From: Progne subis subis
Lineage: Eukaryota; Chordata; Aves; Passeriformes; Hirundinidae
DNA: 64,000 nucleotides
NCBI GenBank assembly: GCA_022316685.1
Contig: JAKJHU010000030.1
Coordinates: forward strand, 15,642,018 to 15,706,017
Direction of reading: 5' to 3'
In this document: one piece after another, positions 26,575 to 35,900 of the stretch
Numbering within the stretch: the stretch's first letter is position 1
Layout of the letters: each line of letters begins with the position of its first letter
Made by a program: the position numbers and the translations under genes
Notes under the pieces: generated by a model
What the model saw: only the letters and a program-made list of their open reading frames with translations
Told to the model about the DNA's origin: nothing
Database searches by the model: none

Positions 26575-27230
26575 TGGTGTGATATTGGGACCCTCGGACC
26601 CCTGTCTCTGACCAGGAGGCGCCCTGCTGAATTCAGTGGCCTGGCAGAGCTGGGAGGCCGTGTGGAACCGATCAGCCACACGATGAACTTAAACAAAAAG
26701 CCACACTTAAAAGGGATTTAGGCGAGGTCAGAGCTCTCGGGGAACTTGGGGAGGTCTGGGGAACAGGACCTCCGGAGCCGTGGCGAAGAAGATCGACTTA
26801 TAAAAATCTACATGCACGAAGAACCCATGCAGGAAAAGGATAGTAAGTATTGCATGGTTGAGTGGGAGTAACCGAGCATGTGAGTGAGACGTGATTTCAC
26901 CAAGAAGTGAGTGGGGACCCCAAAACCGCAGTTCCACTTCCCCATGAGGGGTGTGGTCGGTTGTGGGGAAAGCGAAAGTTTCGGGGGTAAAACGCACCTC
27001 ACACATCAAGCCCAGAAACTCGGGGAGTTTCAGAAGGGGGATCGGTCACAGGAAGGCTGAAAGGGAAGGGTACGTCCTCATGCGAGTTCTGGGACTGGTA
27101 AACCTTTCAGCCTCAGACAAGGAACGGTCCAGGGGAGAGAGTAAACAGGAGAAAGAGAGCTCGTAATCACCAGGAAAACCCCAAGAGGGATCGATCACCC
27201 TTAAAGGCCAGTAACTGGTGAACCTACACT
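26575..27230 (+). other. ERV-A untranslated leader
   Basis: About 650 bases between primer site and gag start, the region where packaging and splice-donor signals are expected. GTAAGT at 26,843-26,848 is a perfect donor core and the best candidate for the env splice donor. This is inference from sequence only. The minus-strand and plus-strand frames here show no family resemblance. Confidence 0.6.
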
Positions 27231-28301
27231 ATGGGACAAGGGAAAAGTAAAACCAAAGAAAAGGTCACAGGGAAGTCCAAGAAGGGAACCGTTAAAGGTA
27301 TCCCTGAAATCCCAATTGAAAGTCCTTTGGGATGGATGTTAGAGCATTGGGAAGAATGCCTTATAAGGAAAAGAAGGTCCAAGAAACAAATGATACATTA
27401 CTGTATGGAGGTGTGGGGAGGAGTTGAAGTACGGGACCACGTAATATGGCCTGTCTTTGGGACGTTTGAGGAATGGATCTGTACGGCACTAGTGAATTAT
27501 GTGAAGGAGGGAGAGAGCAAAGAAGAACATGAATATGCATGGGTCTGGGAAAGGATCGATGCTAGACTTTTGCCAGTGAAATTAAGAGGTCCAGTGTCCA
27601 CCTCGGGTGATAAGTGGGAGCCTTTAGATAACCTTCCTCCACCCTACCTTGTGCCCTCGCCCCCTCCCCTTCCAAATCAAGGAAACCCACAGGAACCCTC
27701 AGGATCGGGGCATCCCTCGGGGCAAGGGACCCCCGAGCCCTCGCCACTTCCATCAGCCCCTCCCCTGGAGTCACAGCCCCCACAGGCAGTGGCTCTGTTC
27801 CCACCGGTCGGGCTCCCTCCCCCACTAGAACTCATGCCGGCTCCCCGACCGTCTTGGGGGGTGACCCAGGTTCCCCAGACCCCGACCCCACTCCTCGACA
27901 CCCAGCCACTTGAGCTAGATTTGGCTGCGTTCCTCAGCCCTGCAACCCCAGTTCCACCAGTTTCATTAGAAGCTAAACATACTCCACCCGCTAGGAGGAT
28001 GAGGAGACAGTTAAAAAGATTGAATGAGGTAGAAAGTGAGGGTGAAGGCGAGAAAGCTAACCTCTTCCCTTTAAGGGAGGTGCCCACAGCCCCAGGGATT
28101 ATCGGGTACGTAAACGTACCGATTAATACCAGCGATGTAAGGGCTTTTAAGAAAGAAATGGGTAAGCTTATGGACGACCCCTTAGGAGTATCTGAGAGGC
28201 TGGATGAGTTCTTGGGAACGAGTATTTACTCATATGAGGTTCTCACAGCAATTTTAAGGTCTTTGTTCAACACCGAGGAAAGGGAAATGATAAGGGAATG
28301 A
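27231..28301 (+). pseudogene. ERV-A gag, part 1: matrix, proline-rich linker, capsid N-terminal domain
   Basis: The ATG at 27,231 opens a 356-codon frame beginning MGQGKSK, so it has the N-myristoylation glycine. Residues 30-115 resemble gammaretroviral matrix (PLGWMLEHW, then VIWPVFGTFEEW). Residues 130-250 are proline-rich with a PPPY late-budding motif at 136-139, like p12. From about residue 280 the capsid N-terminal domain begins (near PTAPGIIGYV) and runs to TGA at 28,299. The capsid then continues in another frame from about 28,298, so a small indel has broken gag. In a working virus this product would form the virion shell at the plasma membrane. GC-rich codons in the linker contrast with the A-rich pol. 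Confidence 0.9.
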
Positions 28302-28744
28302 GGGAGTGGGAGCGCCAGAACCCCCGAAGTACCCCCGGGGATCAAAAATGGCCAAGCCAGGATCCCCAGTGGAACGCCCAAACCGAAGAAGGTAGAAGGA
28401 ATATGATCGATATGAGAAACATAATAATTCAAGGAATTAGGGAGGCGGTACCTCGGGGACAGAACCTGAGCAAGGTATTCAGGGAATGTCAGGGGAAAGA
28501 GGAAACCCCTACAGAGTGGTTGGAGAGGTTAAGGAGAAGTTTCCAAGTATACTCTGGGACAGATCCTGATTCTCCTGTGGATGAAGTATTGTTGAAAACC
28601 CAATTCGTGGCTAAATCGTGGGAGGACATACGGAAGAAATTAGAGAAAATCGAGGGGTGGCAGGAAAAGGGATTGCAAGAATTACTTAGGGAAGCTCAGA
28701 AGATATACATGAGGAGAGACGAGATAAAACAAAACACAAGCTAG
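28298..28744 (+). pseudogene. ERV-A gag, part 2: capsid C-terminal domain
   Basis: This frame continues the capsid after the indel at about 28,298. It holds the major homology region-like stretch (VFRECQGKEETPTEWLERL), followed by helices typical of the capsid C-terminal domain, which drives Gag-Gag contacts. It ends at TAG 28,742-28,744. The reading continues into nucleocapsid in the first frame, so a second indel lies at about 28,738-28,750. The first Met of this frame is an accident of the frameshift and not a real start. Confidence 0.88.
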
Positions 28745-28751
28745 GGTACTA

Positions 28752-28967
28752 GTGGCAGCTGTGAGGGAAGCCCAGAAACAGGAGCATCCCCAAAACCCAG
28801 GAAAAACCTTGAGAAGGGGGCCCTCAAAGGGGCCAGTCCGTCCGCAAAAAGGGACCCCTGTTAACCAAGAAGAGGGACCGGAATGTTTCTATTGTAAGAA
28901 AAAAGGGCACCTAAAAAGGGACTGCAAGAAAAGAATAAAGGATGAGAAGATATGTCAGGAAGATTAG
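28752..28967 (+). pseudogene. ERV-A gag, part 3: nucleocapsid with one CCHC zinc knuckle
   Basis: This basic segment has one retroviral zinc knuckle, CFYCKKKGHLKRDC, flanked by Lys/Arg-rich sequence. That is the normal layout for gammaretroviral nucleocapsid, which binds and packages genomic RNA. It ends at the TAG 28,965-28,967. It shares a frame with gag part 1 and with the downstream protease. Confidence 0.9.
28965..28967 (+). other. ERV-A gag stop codon, probable readthrough site into protease
   Basis: The stop is UAG followed by GGA, and the protease frame continues in phase for 343 codons without another stop. Gammaretroviruses express pol by suppressing a gag UAG in a similar GA-UAG-GGA-type context with a downstream pseudoknot. 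Context and phase are seen directly. The pseudoknot was not folded, so its presence is inference. Confidence 0.75.
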
Positions 28968-29996
28968 GGATGTCGAGGGCTCTTTATTTTAGGGTCCTTA
29001 ACATCAAGGGAGCCCATGATAACCCTCAAAATAGGACCCAAGGGGACAGGAATGGATTTCTTAGTAGACTCTGGGGCTGAAAAAAGTACTTTTAAACAGT
29101 TGCCTCCAGGGTGCCAAGTAAGCAAAGAATTTATGATGGTCATAGGGGCTAAGGGAGAGCCTTTTAGGGTTCCCATAGTAAGAGATGTAGAAATTGAATC
29201 TGAAAATAAAGTCTGCTTAGGGGATATGTTGTTGGTAGAAGAAGATGATTATAACCTGTTGGGCAGGGATTTGATGGTTGCATTGGGTATTAGTTTAATT
29301 GTGAGAGATTCACGGACAGTGGTCAGTATATATAAACTAACCTGTGGGGATGAGGAGAAAATTAACCCCAAAGTGTGGCATACGGGGAGGGAAGTGGGGA
29401 GGTTGGACATGGATCCTATTTCAATTGAAATCGAGAGACCTGAGGACCCCATAAGGGTGAAACAGTATCCTATCCCCCTGGAAGGGAGACAAGGATTGAA
29501 ACCTATAATAGATGACCTAATAAACAAAGGAATTTTGGAACCGTGTATGTCCAGACATAATACCCCCATATTAGCCATAAGAAAGACAGACGGGAGTTAT
29601 AGGCTAGTGCAGGATTTGAGAGCAATAAATGAGAGAACAAAAAATCAATTTCCTGTGGTTGCAAACCCATACACACTTCTAAACATAGTCTCCCCGGAGG
29701 ATATATGGTATAGTGCGATAGATCTAAAGGATGCATTCTGGACCTGCCCTCTAGCAGAAGGCAGTCACGATTTCTTTGCATTTCAATGGGAGGACCCTGA
29801 AACAAATCGTAAGCAACAGCTGAGATGGGCCTCCCTGCCTCAAGGATTTGTGGACTCGCCCAACTTATTTGGACAAGCCTTAGAGCAATTGCTAAGTCAA
29901 TTTTCCCCTGGAGAAGGGACAAAAATCCTGCAATATGTAGATGACTTGCTAGTTGCAGGAGAAACAGAGGGAAAAAGTAAGAAAATGCACCACTGA
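28968..29996 (+). pseudogene. ERV-A pol, part 1: protease and reverse transcriptase fingers/palm
   Basis: In phase with nucleocapsid. The aspartic protease has the active-site triad in LVDSGAEKS (near 29,055-29,085) and the flap and GRD regions further on. Reverse transcriptase begins near 29,450 (QYPIPLEGRQGL), with motif A in the IDLKDAFW region, LPQGFVDSP, and the catalytic YVDD at about 29,937-29,948. YVDD is the class I (gamma-type) form. The frame is lost in an A-rich run near 29,965-29,980, where reading moves to another phase. The product would mature the virion proteins and copy genomic RNA into DNA. Confidence 0.92.
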
Positions 29997-31023
29997 GTTA
30001 TTAAACTTTTTAGGAGAAAAAGGTTTAAAAGTATCTAAGCAAAAATTGCAGTTTACAGAACCCGAAGTGAAATAACTAGGGCACTGGATTATCGAAGGAA
30101 AGAAAAAGTTAGAACCAGAAAGAGTGTCTGGTATACTAGAATTACCTCCCCCAAAGAACAAAAGACAAATACGCCAGATGTTGGGGCTTTTGGGATATTG
30201 TAGACAATGGATAGAAGGGTATAGTGAAAAAGTAAAATTCCTATATGAGAAATTAACCACAGAAAAGGTAAAGTGGACTGAGCAAGATGAAAGGGAATTA
30301 CAGCGATTAAAGGAAGCTCTGATAGCAGCCCCTGTTTTGAGCCTCCCTGATGTGAACAAAAAGTTCCAATTATTCATTGATGTAAGCAATCATACAGCTC
30401 ATAGGGTCCTGACACAAGATTGGGCTGGGGATAAAAAACCTGTAGGTTACCTTTCAAAATTACTGGATCCCGTAAGCAGGGGATGGCCCACATGTTTACA
30501 AGCTATAGTGGCGGCTGCCCTATTAGTGGAGGAAGCCAAAAAGATTACCTTTGGAGCTCCCCTAATAATTTATACCCCACATGATGTGAGAACTATTTTA
30601 CAGCAAAAGGCAGAAAAATGGCTTATGGACGCAAGGCTTCTGAAGTACAAAGTCATTCTAATTCATGCCCCTGAATTAGAATTAAGGACAACAAAAGCTA
30701 ACAATCCAGCAGAGTTCCTTTTTGGGGAAGCATCAGGAGGGCCCACCCATAATTGCTCTGACTTGATAGAATTGCAAACAAAGGTAAGGGCAGATCTGGA
30801 GGATGAAGAATTGGAAGAGGGAGAAAAGTGGTTTGTGGATGGCTCAGCTAGAGTTATAGAAGGGAAAAGGAAGTCAGGATATGCCATCATAAATGGGAAA
30901 ACAGGAGAGGTAATTAAATCGAGCCCGTTAAGTGCATCTTGGTCAGCCCAAGCATGCGAGTTGTATGCAGTTTTACAGGCTCTTAAGGGAACTAAAAGGA
31001 AAAGTAGGAACCATTTTCACTGA
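29975..31023 (+). pseudogene. ERV-A pol, part 2: RT thumb/connection and RNase H N-terminal half
   Basis: Second phase of pol. It has LGLLGYCRQWI (near 30,181-30,213), a standard gammaretroviral RT thumb segment, then the connection domain. RNase H starts with WFVDGSA near 30,830 (first catalytic Asp) and ACELYAVLQAL near 30,953 (catalytic Glu). An in-frame TAA at 30,073-30,075 interrupts it. A further indel near 30,978-30,985 moves the rest of RNase H to another frame, so this frame ends at 31,023 with unrelated residues. The open part starts at about 30,076. Confidence 0.88.
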
Positions 31024-32176
31024 TTCCAAATATGCTTTTGGGGTGGTACACACCTTTGGAAAGATTTGGGAAGAGAGAGGATTAATAAACACTCAAGGAA
31101 AAAGTTTAGTGCATGAAGATTTGATAAGACAGATCTTAAAAGATATAAGAGAACCAAAGGCTATTGCCGTTGTATATGTAAAGGGGCATCAAGCAGGATT
31201 ACAGTTTAGAACTAGGGGAAATAACTTAGCTGATCAGGAAGCAAGAAGGGCAGCCCTTCTCACACTTAGCATCCCTGAGAACCCCAGGGGCGACCCCCAG
31301 GAGTTTCCCCCTCATCCCACTGAAAAAGAAGTTGAGGAGTTCAAAAAGATAGGGGGGACATTAGAAGAAGGAAAGTGGAAGCTACCTGGTGGTCGAGAAT
31401 TAATCCCCAAAGCTTATGCCCGGAGAACACTAAGGAGATTGCATTCCCAGACCCACTGGGGAACCCAAGCATTAGCTGAACAATTCCTAAAATTTTTTGG
31501 ATGTAAAGGTATCTTTGAATTAGCAAAACAAGAGGTCCAAGGATGCATGATATGTCAGAAGATTCATAAGTCTAGAATCAGGCAAGTTACACCGGGGGGA
31601 CGTCCCTTAGCGTACCGCCCCTTTGGGAGAATTCAGGTAGACTTCACCGAATTACCAAAAATTGGGAGGCATAGGTATTTATTAGTAATAGTGGACCAAC
31701 TGACCCACTGGGTGGAGGCATTCCCAAGCCCGAAGGCAACTGCCCAGATGGTAGTGATAAGGTTATTAGAAGAAATAGTACCTAGATATGGGATCCCAGA
31801 CTCCATTGACTCGGATCAGGGAACACACTTCACCTCCAAAATTACAAAACATCTAGCGGATGCCCTTGGAATCAGATGGGAATATCACACTCCCTGGCAC
31901 CCCCAGAGTTCGGGACAGGTGGAACGAATGAATCAGACATTAAAAGCTCAGATATCCAAGCTTATGTTAGAAACTAAGATGTCATGGGTGAAGTGCCTAC
32001 CCTTAGCACTCCTGAACATTAGGACACAACCCCATTCAGGATCTGGTCTGTCTCCTTTCGAAATACTATATGGAATGCCATATGAACATGGAATGCTGGT
32101 GGGACACCCTCGAATGGAGGATTGCCAGATCCAGTCTTATCTTGTCTTAATTAATAAAAATTTACAGGAACTCTGA
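30985..32176 (+). pseudogene. ERV-A pol, part 3: RNase H C-terminal half and integrase zinc-binding and core domains
   Basis: Third phase of pol. RNase H resumes with IFTDSKYAF (third catalytic Asp) and NNLADQEAR (fourth). The integrase HHCC zinc-binding domain follows: LHSQTHWG, then CMICQ near 31,540. The core has all three catalytic acidic residues: QVDFTE near 31,637, DSDQGTHF near 31,808, and GQVERMNQ near 31,915. A TGA at 32,174-32,176 interrupts the frame, probably by point mutation, because the same frame carries on into the C-terminal domain. Apart from that stop this segment looks well preserved. Confidence 0.92.
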
Positions 32177-32464
32177 AAACGCGGACTAATAGCACAGAGC
32201 ACACCCTTGGGATTTGCCATTCACAGAATACAGCCAGGAGACAAGGTGCTGATCAAGACATGGAAAGAGACACCGTTATCGCCTCACTGGGAAGGACCTT
32301 TCCTCGTCCTCCTCACCACTGACATGGCTGTGAGAACAGCAGAAAGAGGCTGGACCCACTCGTCTCGGGTGAAAAGAATTGAACCGCAAGACAGCTCTCC
32401 ACAGTGTAAAGTCACCTCGGCTCCGGGAGACTTGAAGCTAAGGATACATCGAAACCCCCAATGA
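32177..32464 (+). pseudogene. ERV-A pol, part 4: integrase C-terminal domain
   Basis: Same frame as part 3 after the TGA. It holds the gammaretroviral-type GPY/SH3-like domain: KVLIKTWK, PHWEGPFLVLL, then WTHSSRVKRIEP. It ends at TGA 32,462-32,464, which overlaps the env start codon as ATGA, a compact pol-env arrangement. Its DNA-binding role in integration is known for the family. Confidence 0.9.
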
Positions 32465-33795
32465 CCAGTGCTTACCGGCTAAGTTGTAACCAAGCAGGGT
32501 GTCCCTGCTATCCTTTTGTTCACTTTAAGTGCAGGTATTGTAAACAAATTTGGGTGACTCATTGTGACTGGGGAACCAAGCCTTGGGTTTTGTGTGAAAA
32601 TTGTTTAGAGGAGGAAAGAAGGCTCACAGACCTTTTTCTACACATTGCCACAGTAATGGGCATTTTGGAATTGGATTCTTTTGAGTGGTTCCACTACTTC
32701 ACAAATGGGATAAGGGGAAAATTGAATAAGAAGGCGGAACCACTAGTAATTGAGTGTAGGAGGACAGTAAAAGTACCCTGCATAGCTGACCAGATAAAGT
32801 TGGCCAAGTGGAACAGTACAAAAGACGGTATGCTCAAAGGAGTACCCACGGGGGCCTGGAAGAATATCCTTGCTGCCAAGAAGATGGTTTACCTTGCTGC
32901 CGGTGGCAACCTGGTGGGTGAAGGGAAGGGCAGAGGGATACGCCTATGGGTAACCCTAGTGATCCTGAGCCAAGCCATGTACCTCACGAGTGGCCTCCCC
33001 AGCCCTAAGGAAAGAATGGGGAAAGAAACAGACCCGCAGGAGACTCAGCTAGAGCCTACCTGGGGCCAAAACATAGAACCCAGGGTACGTGTTGACTGTC
33101 CAGAAATGCAAAGGGGGGAAAACTGCAAATATAATGATAGTGGGTTCCAAATAAACAAAATGAAAGAAAAAACCCATAACCCGATGGCAATGTCTAGGAA
33201 AAGGAGAGGGCTAAGTAACCTACCCATAATCCCCATATGTAGAGATTGTAATAAAACTGTGTGGATTGGGGGTAAAAGGGAGTCTACCTTCATAGGATAT
33301 TTACAAGTAAACAAATTGTGCTATGATAAAAATAAATTAGAGTTGTGCCCCCTCAATTGGAAAACGTATTGGGTAGGACAGAATGAAAAACTTCAAGCAG
33401 CTTCCTTGAACAGCGGACCTATCCTACTAGATTTATTAAGCAAAAACGATGAAAGGGTCTGCTTAAAATTGAATAAGATATTCTGGTTTTCTAAGGATGA
33501 GGAAGGACTGGACCCAGAAAATAAGATACAAAGGGTAGCCCTGGAACTAAAAAAGCGGGAATTGGAGGCAAAGAGGAAAAAGATGGAGCAAGAGAGAATG
33601 AGGTCACTTAGCGAACAATATGAGCAATTAGAAAGACAATCTAGTGATTGGAGCTTACCTGCCTCTAGCAAAAACCTCTTTGTGGATCTGGTACAAGAAA
33701 TTGCCACTGAATTAGGACTAACTAACTGTTGGATTTGCCGGGGACTAAAGTCAGCTGAAAGATGGCCCTGGAAGGGGGAAAAGTTTAGCTCCTGA
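32461..33795 (+). pseudogene. ERV-A env, part 1: Cys-rich leader, signal peptide, surface subunit N-terminal part
   Basis: 444 codons from an ATG overlapping the pol stop. Residues 1-50 hold eight cysteines (9, 14, 16, 24, 27, 35, 45, 48), with two CX2C pairs and His at 22 and 34, a zinc-finger-like pattern. The first strong hydrophobic stretch, the likely signal peptide, is only at residues about 160-178 (RLWVTLVILSQAMYL). RKRR follows at 246-249. Residues 355-400 are highly charged and helix-forming, unusual for a surface subunit. A CWIC motif at 423-426 matches the CXXC of gamma-type surface subunits. An indel at about 33,775-33,785 ends the frame at TGA 33,793. Surface subunits bind the host receptor, and this one is broken. 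The leader could alternatively be a separate spliced accessory product. Confidence 0.85.
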
Positions 33796-34305
33796 ACAAC
33801 TCCTAAAATGGGATAGCAAAATCCTAAAAACAATGACCCGGCCCGAGGGATGGACATTAGATGAGAGAATAATGGGGACCATTTGTATCAGCAGGGAAGG
33901 AAGCACATACATTGAAACAGTGGGTTACACCCCATGTCCATCCATGTTGACATCGAACTCTAATAATAAAACTAAGATGTGGCACCCAAACCACCAAAGG
34001 GGTACTGGAGCAAAGAAAGAGAGAAAGGATGTAACTGGGTAAAGGAAATTGAACTATGTTGGCATGAATTAGCTAGTGCTAACCCCTACTATTCCCTGAC
34101 AGACCTTAAGGAGTTTTGGGAAAAACCAGAAAATGTAGACATTAAGTGGAAAGCCCCGAGTGGAATTTACTGGATCTGCGGGAAAAAGGCTTATAGTGAA
34201 CTACCCCGAAAATGGAAAGGATCCTGTATCCTTAGGATGATTAGACCCTCCTTTTTCACTTTACCCAGTTCAGGCAGTAACCTGCTAGGGAGCTCCATTA
34301 TATGA
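33780..34305 (+). pseudogene. ERV-A env, part 2: surface subunit C-terminal part, frameshifted
   Basis: Continues the surface subunit in two successive phases, with indels near 33,780 and about 33,970-33,985 and a third near 34,245-34,258. Pieces such as GYWSKEREKGCNW and SGIYWICGKKAY look like genuine Env sequence with spaced Cys and Trp residues. The phase that leads on to the subunit boundary has a TAG at 34,286-34,288. The region is too disrupted for a functional product. Confidence 0.75.
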
Positions 34306-34760
34306 GACTCTCAGTCGAAAAAGACGAGAAACAAAAAGGAAACTGCCGCAGGCAGGAGGGAACCAGAAATGGGGGAATGAAGAATGGCCTGCAGAACGCA
34401 TAATAGAATACTATGGCCCTGCTACCTGGGCCCAAGATGGAAGTTGGGGTTACCGGACTCCGGTCTATTTACTGAACCGACTAATCCGGCTGCAAGCCGT
34501 GGTAGAAATAGTTTCCAATCACACCTCAGATGCGTTAGAACTCTTAGCCCGACAGCACTCGCAGATGAGGGCTTTTGTGTACCAGAATAGAATTGCCCTG
34601 GACTATCTGTTAGCAGAGGAAAGAGGTGTGTGTGGAAAATTCAATGAATCTGAATGCTGCATAGAAATTAAGGACTATGGGGAAACGATTAGAAGTTTGG
34701 CAGCCGAAATTAAGAAAGCGGCTCGTGCCAGTTCAGAAATGGAACTCAATACTTCAGGCT
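34300..34760 (+). pseudogene. ERV-A env, part 3: furin-type site and transmembrane subunit ectodomain
   Basis: An SRKRRE furin-type cleavage site lies at 34,313-34,330. Then comes a transmembrane ectodomain with helical repeats ([13 protein letters not shown], then [10 protein letters not shown], which lies where the class I immunosuppressive-like segment is found). A Cys cluster follows, with seven residues between the first Cys and the CC pair ([11 protein letters not shown]). Gamma-type Env usually has six, so this spacing is unusual. No clearly hydrophobic fusion peptide directly follows the furin site. An indel at about 34,741-34,765 moves the rest to another phase. Confidence 0.82.
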
Positions 34761-35105
34761 TCCTGGTGGGACCAATTGTTTGGGGCAGGAGATTGGTGGA
34801 AGAAAGTGGGATTTTTCATTTTATGTTCGGTGGCTGGGTTAATCTTAGTACCATGTTTGATACCTTGTTTTATTAGGTTGATTCACACAGTAGTCCAAGG
34901 AATGCAAGTCGCATCACTACCCATGGACCCTGAATTAGCTTCAGGGGGACTAAATAAAAATAATGCAGTTTCAAAAATCATGAAATTAAATGAGAAAAAA
35001 AGTAGAGCCGCAGAGGTACTCGCAAAATTTGAAGCTCGAGTACAGGAAGGGAATGTAGAGAAAACTTATTGGGGTGAATCGGAAGAAGGAATACCGCAAG
35101 AATAA
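34760..35105 (+). pseudogene. ERV-A env, part 4: membrane anchor and cytoplasmic tail
   Basis: Last phase of env. It has a membrane-proximal Trp/Lys region, then a hydrophobic anchor ([15 protein letters not shown], near 34,798-34,860) with Cys residues at its inner edge. The cytoplasmic tail of about 70 residues is charged and contains no obvious YXXL. The stop is TAA at 35,103-35,105, about 115 bases before the 3' LTR. Confidence 0.82.
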
Positions 35106-35195
35106 TAGACAAGAGAAAAAAACGGTTGGTTAAGAGGCTTTTTATCTTGAAAAAGAAAAAAGGCTATAACCGGAACACGAATTAAATAGGTTAAG

Positions 35196-35218
35196 ATAGA
35201 AGGGGGGGGGGGGGGGAT
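35196..35218 (+). other. ERV-A polypurine tract
   Basis: ATAGAA followed by 16 consecutive G and AT, directly before the 3' LTR start. It is the plus-strand primer for reverse transcription. Such a long pure G run is unusual and is also a place where length errors are likely. Confidence 0.85.
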
Positions 35219-35895
35219 TGTAATATATGTCCTAAAGTTAATTCGTGTTAAAAGATATAAGATGTAATTCACCCCCTGTAAATATAAGTTTTATTTCTAA
35301 TCAAGTATACTATGGGTTAACTGAGACTAAAGCTGCACGGAGAGGGGTACAAGGAATTTCCTTTGCCAGGGATTACACAGGAGGGACACGAGAAACTATG
35401 CTAAGAATTACATGAAAAGGGATACGAGGACACTTCTGCCAGGAATCGTTAAAAGGAAAACAAAGACAATGGAAAAGGGAGATGGAGAACCCGGAGAACC
35501 AAATGATTACATCAGATTGATATCTCATCCGTCTCCTCCCTGACATTAACATCTCTACATAGCACCTGGACACAACCATCAAGGACATTGTCTTCCAGAG
35601 CAAATCCATTCAACCACACCAGAACCCGAACATGAATATCTAATGAGGCTGCCTCAGAAGAGTGAATCTCAGAGTCCCGATTTTCTCTCAGCGATCCAGT
35701 GTATAAAAGGAGACAGCTTCAAACCAGAAATGTGAACTTGGGGGGTGACATACTGACAGTGTGTTACCGCGTTCACCCAGTGCTGAAACCCCGGGGTTCG
35801 ACGCTGTCCTTTTAATTGTGGCTATCGGAGACTGTGTTTAAGTCTCAAAATTCTAAATTTTGATTCACTGAATTTGGTCTATCGTATTTATTACA
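35219..35895 (+). repeat. ERV-A 3' LTR
   Basis: 677 bp, same ends as the 5' LTR. By eye it differs from the 5' copy at about 15 positions, mostly C/T or G/A transitions, plus a one-base and a two-base indel near the U3/R part. TATAAAAG is conserved near 35,702. It is followed by the right CTTAA duplication. Confidence 0.95.
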
Positions 35896-35900
35896 CTTAA

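Larger units (their letters stand above)
25876..35895 (+). mobile_element. ERV-A: full-length gammaretrovirus-like provirus with tRNA-Trp-type primer site
   Basis: Complete 10.0-kb provirus: 5' LTR, primer site, leader, gag, pro-pol, env, purine tract, 3' LTR, with CTTAA duplications. Gag begins MGQ, has a PPPY late motif and one CCHC knuckle. Gag and protease share a frame separated by a UAG. RT has YVDD, and integrase has a terminal SH3/GPY-type domain. All of this fits the gammaretrovirus-like (class I) group. The primer site fits tRNA-Trp, better known from alpharetroviruses. The LTRs differ by about 15 substitutions and two small indels (roughly 2%), so the insertion is fairly recent. 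The coding part carries at least six frameshifts and three stops other than the gag UAG, so it is dead as a virus. Confidence 0.93.

Noticed and set aside
27562..28087. Long antisense frames across ERV-A gag
   Set aside because: They mirror the GC-rich, proline-coding linker on the plus strand. Antisense shadows, not genes.
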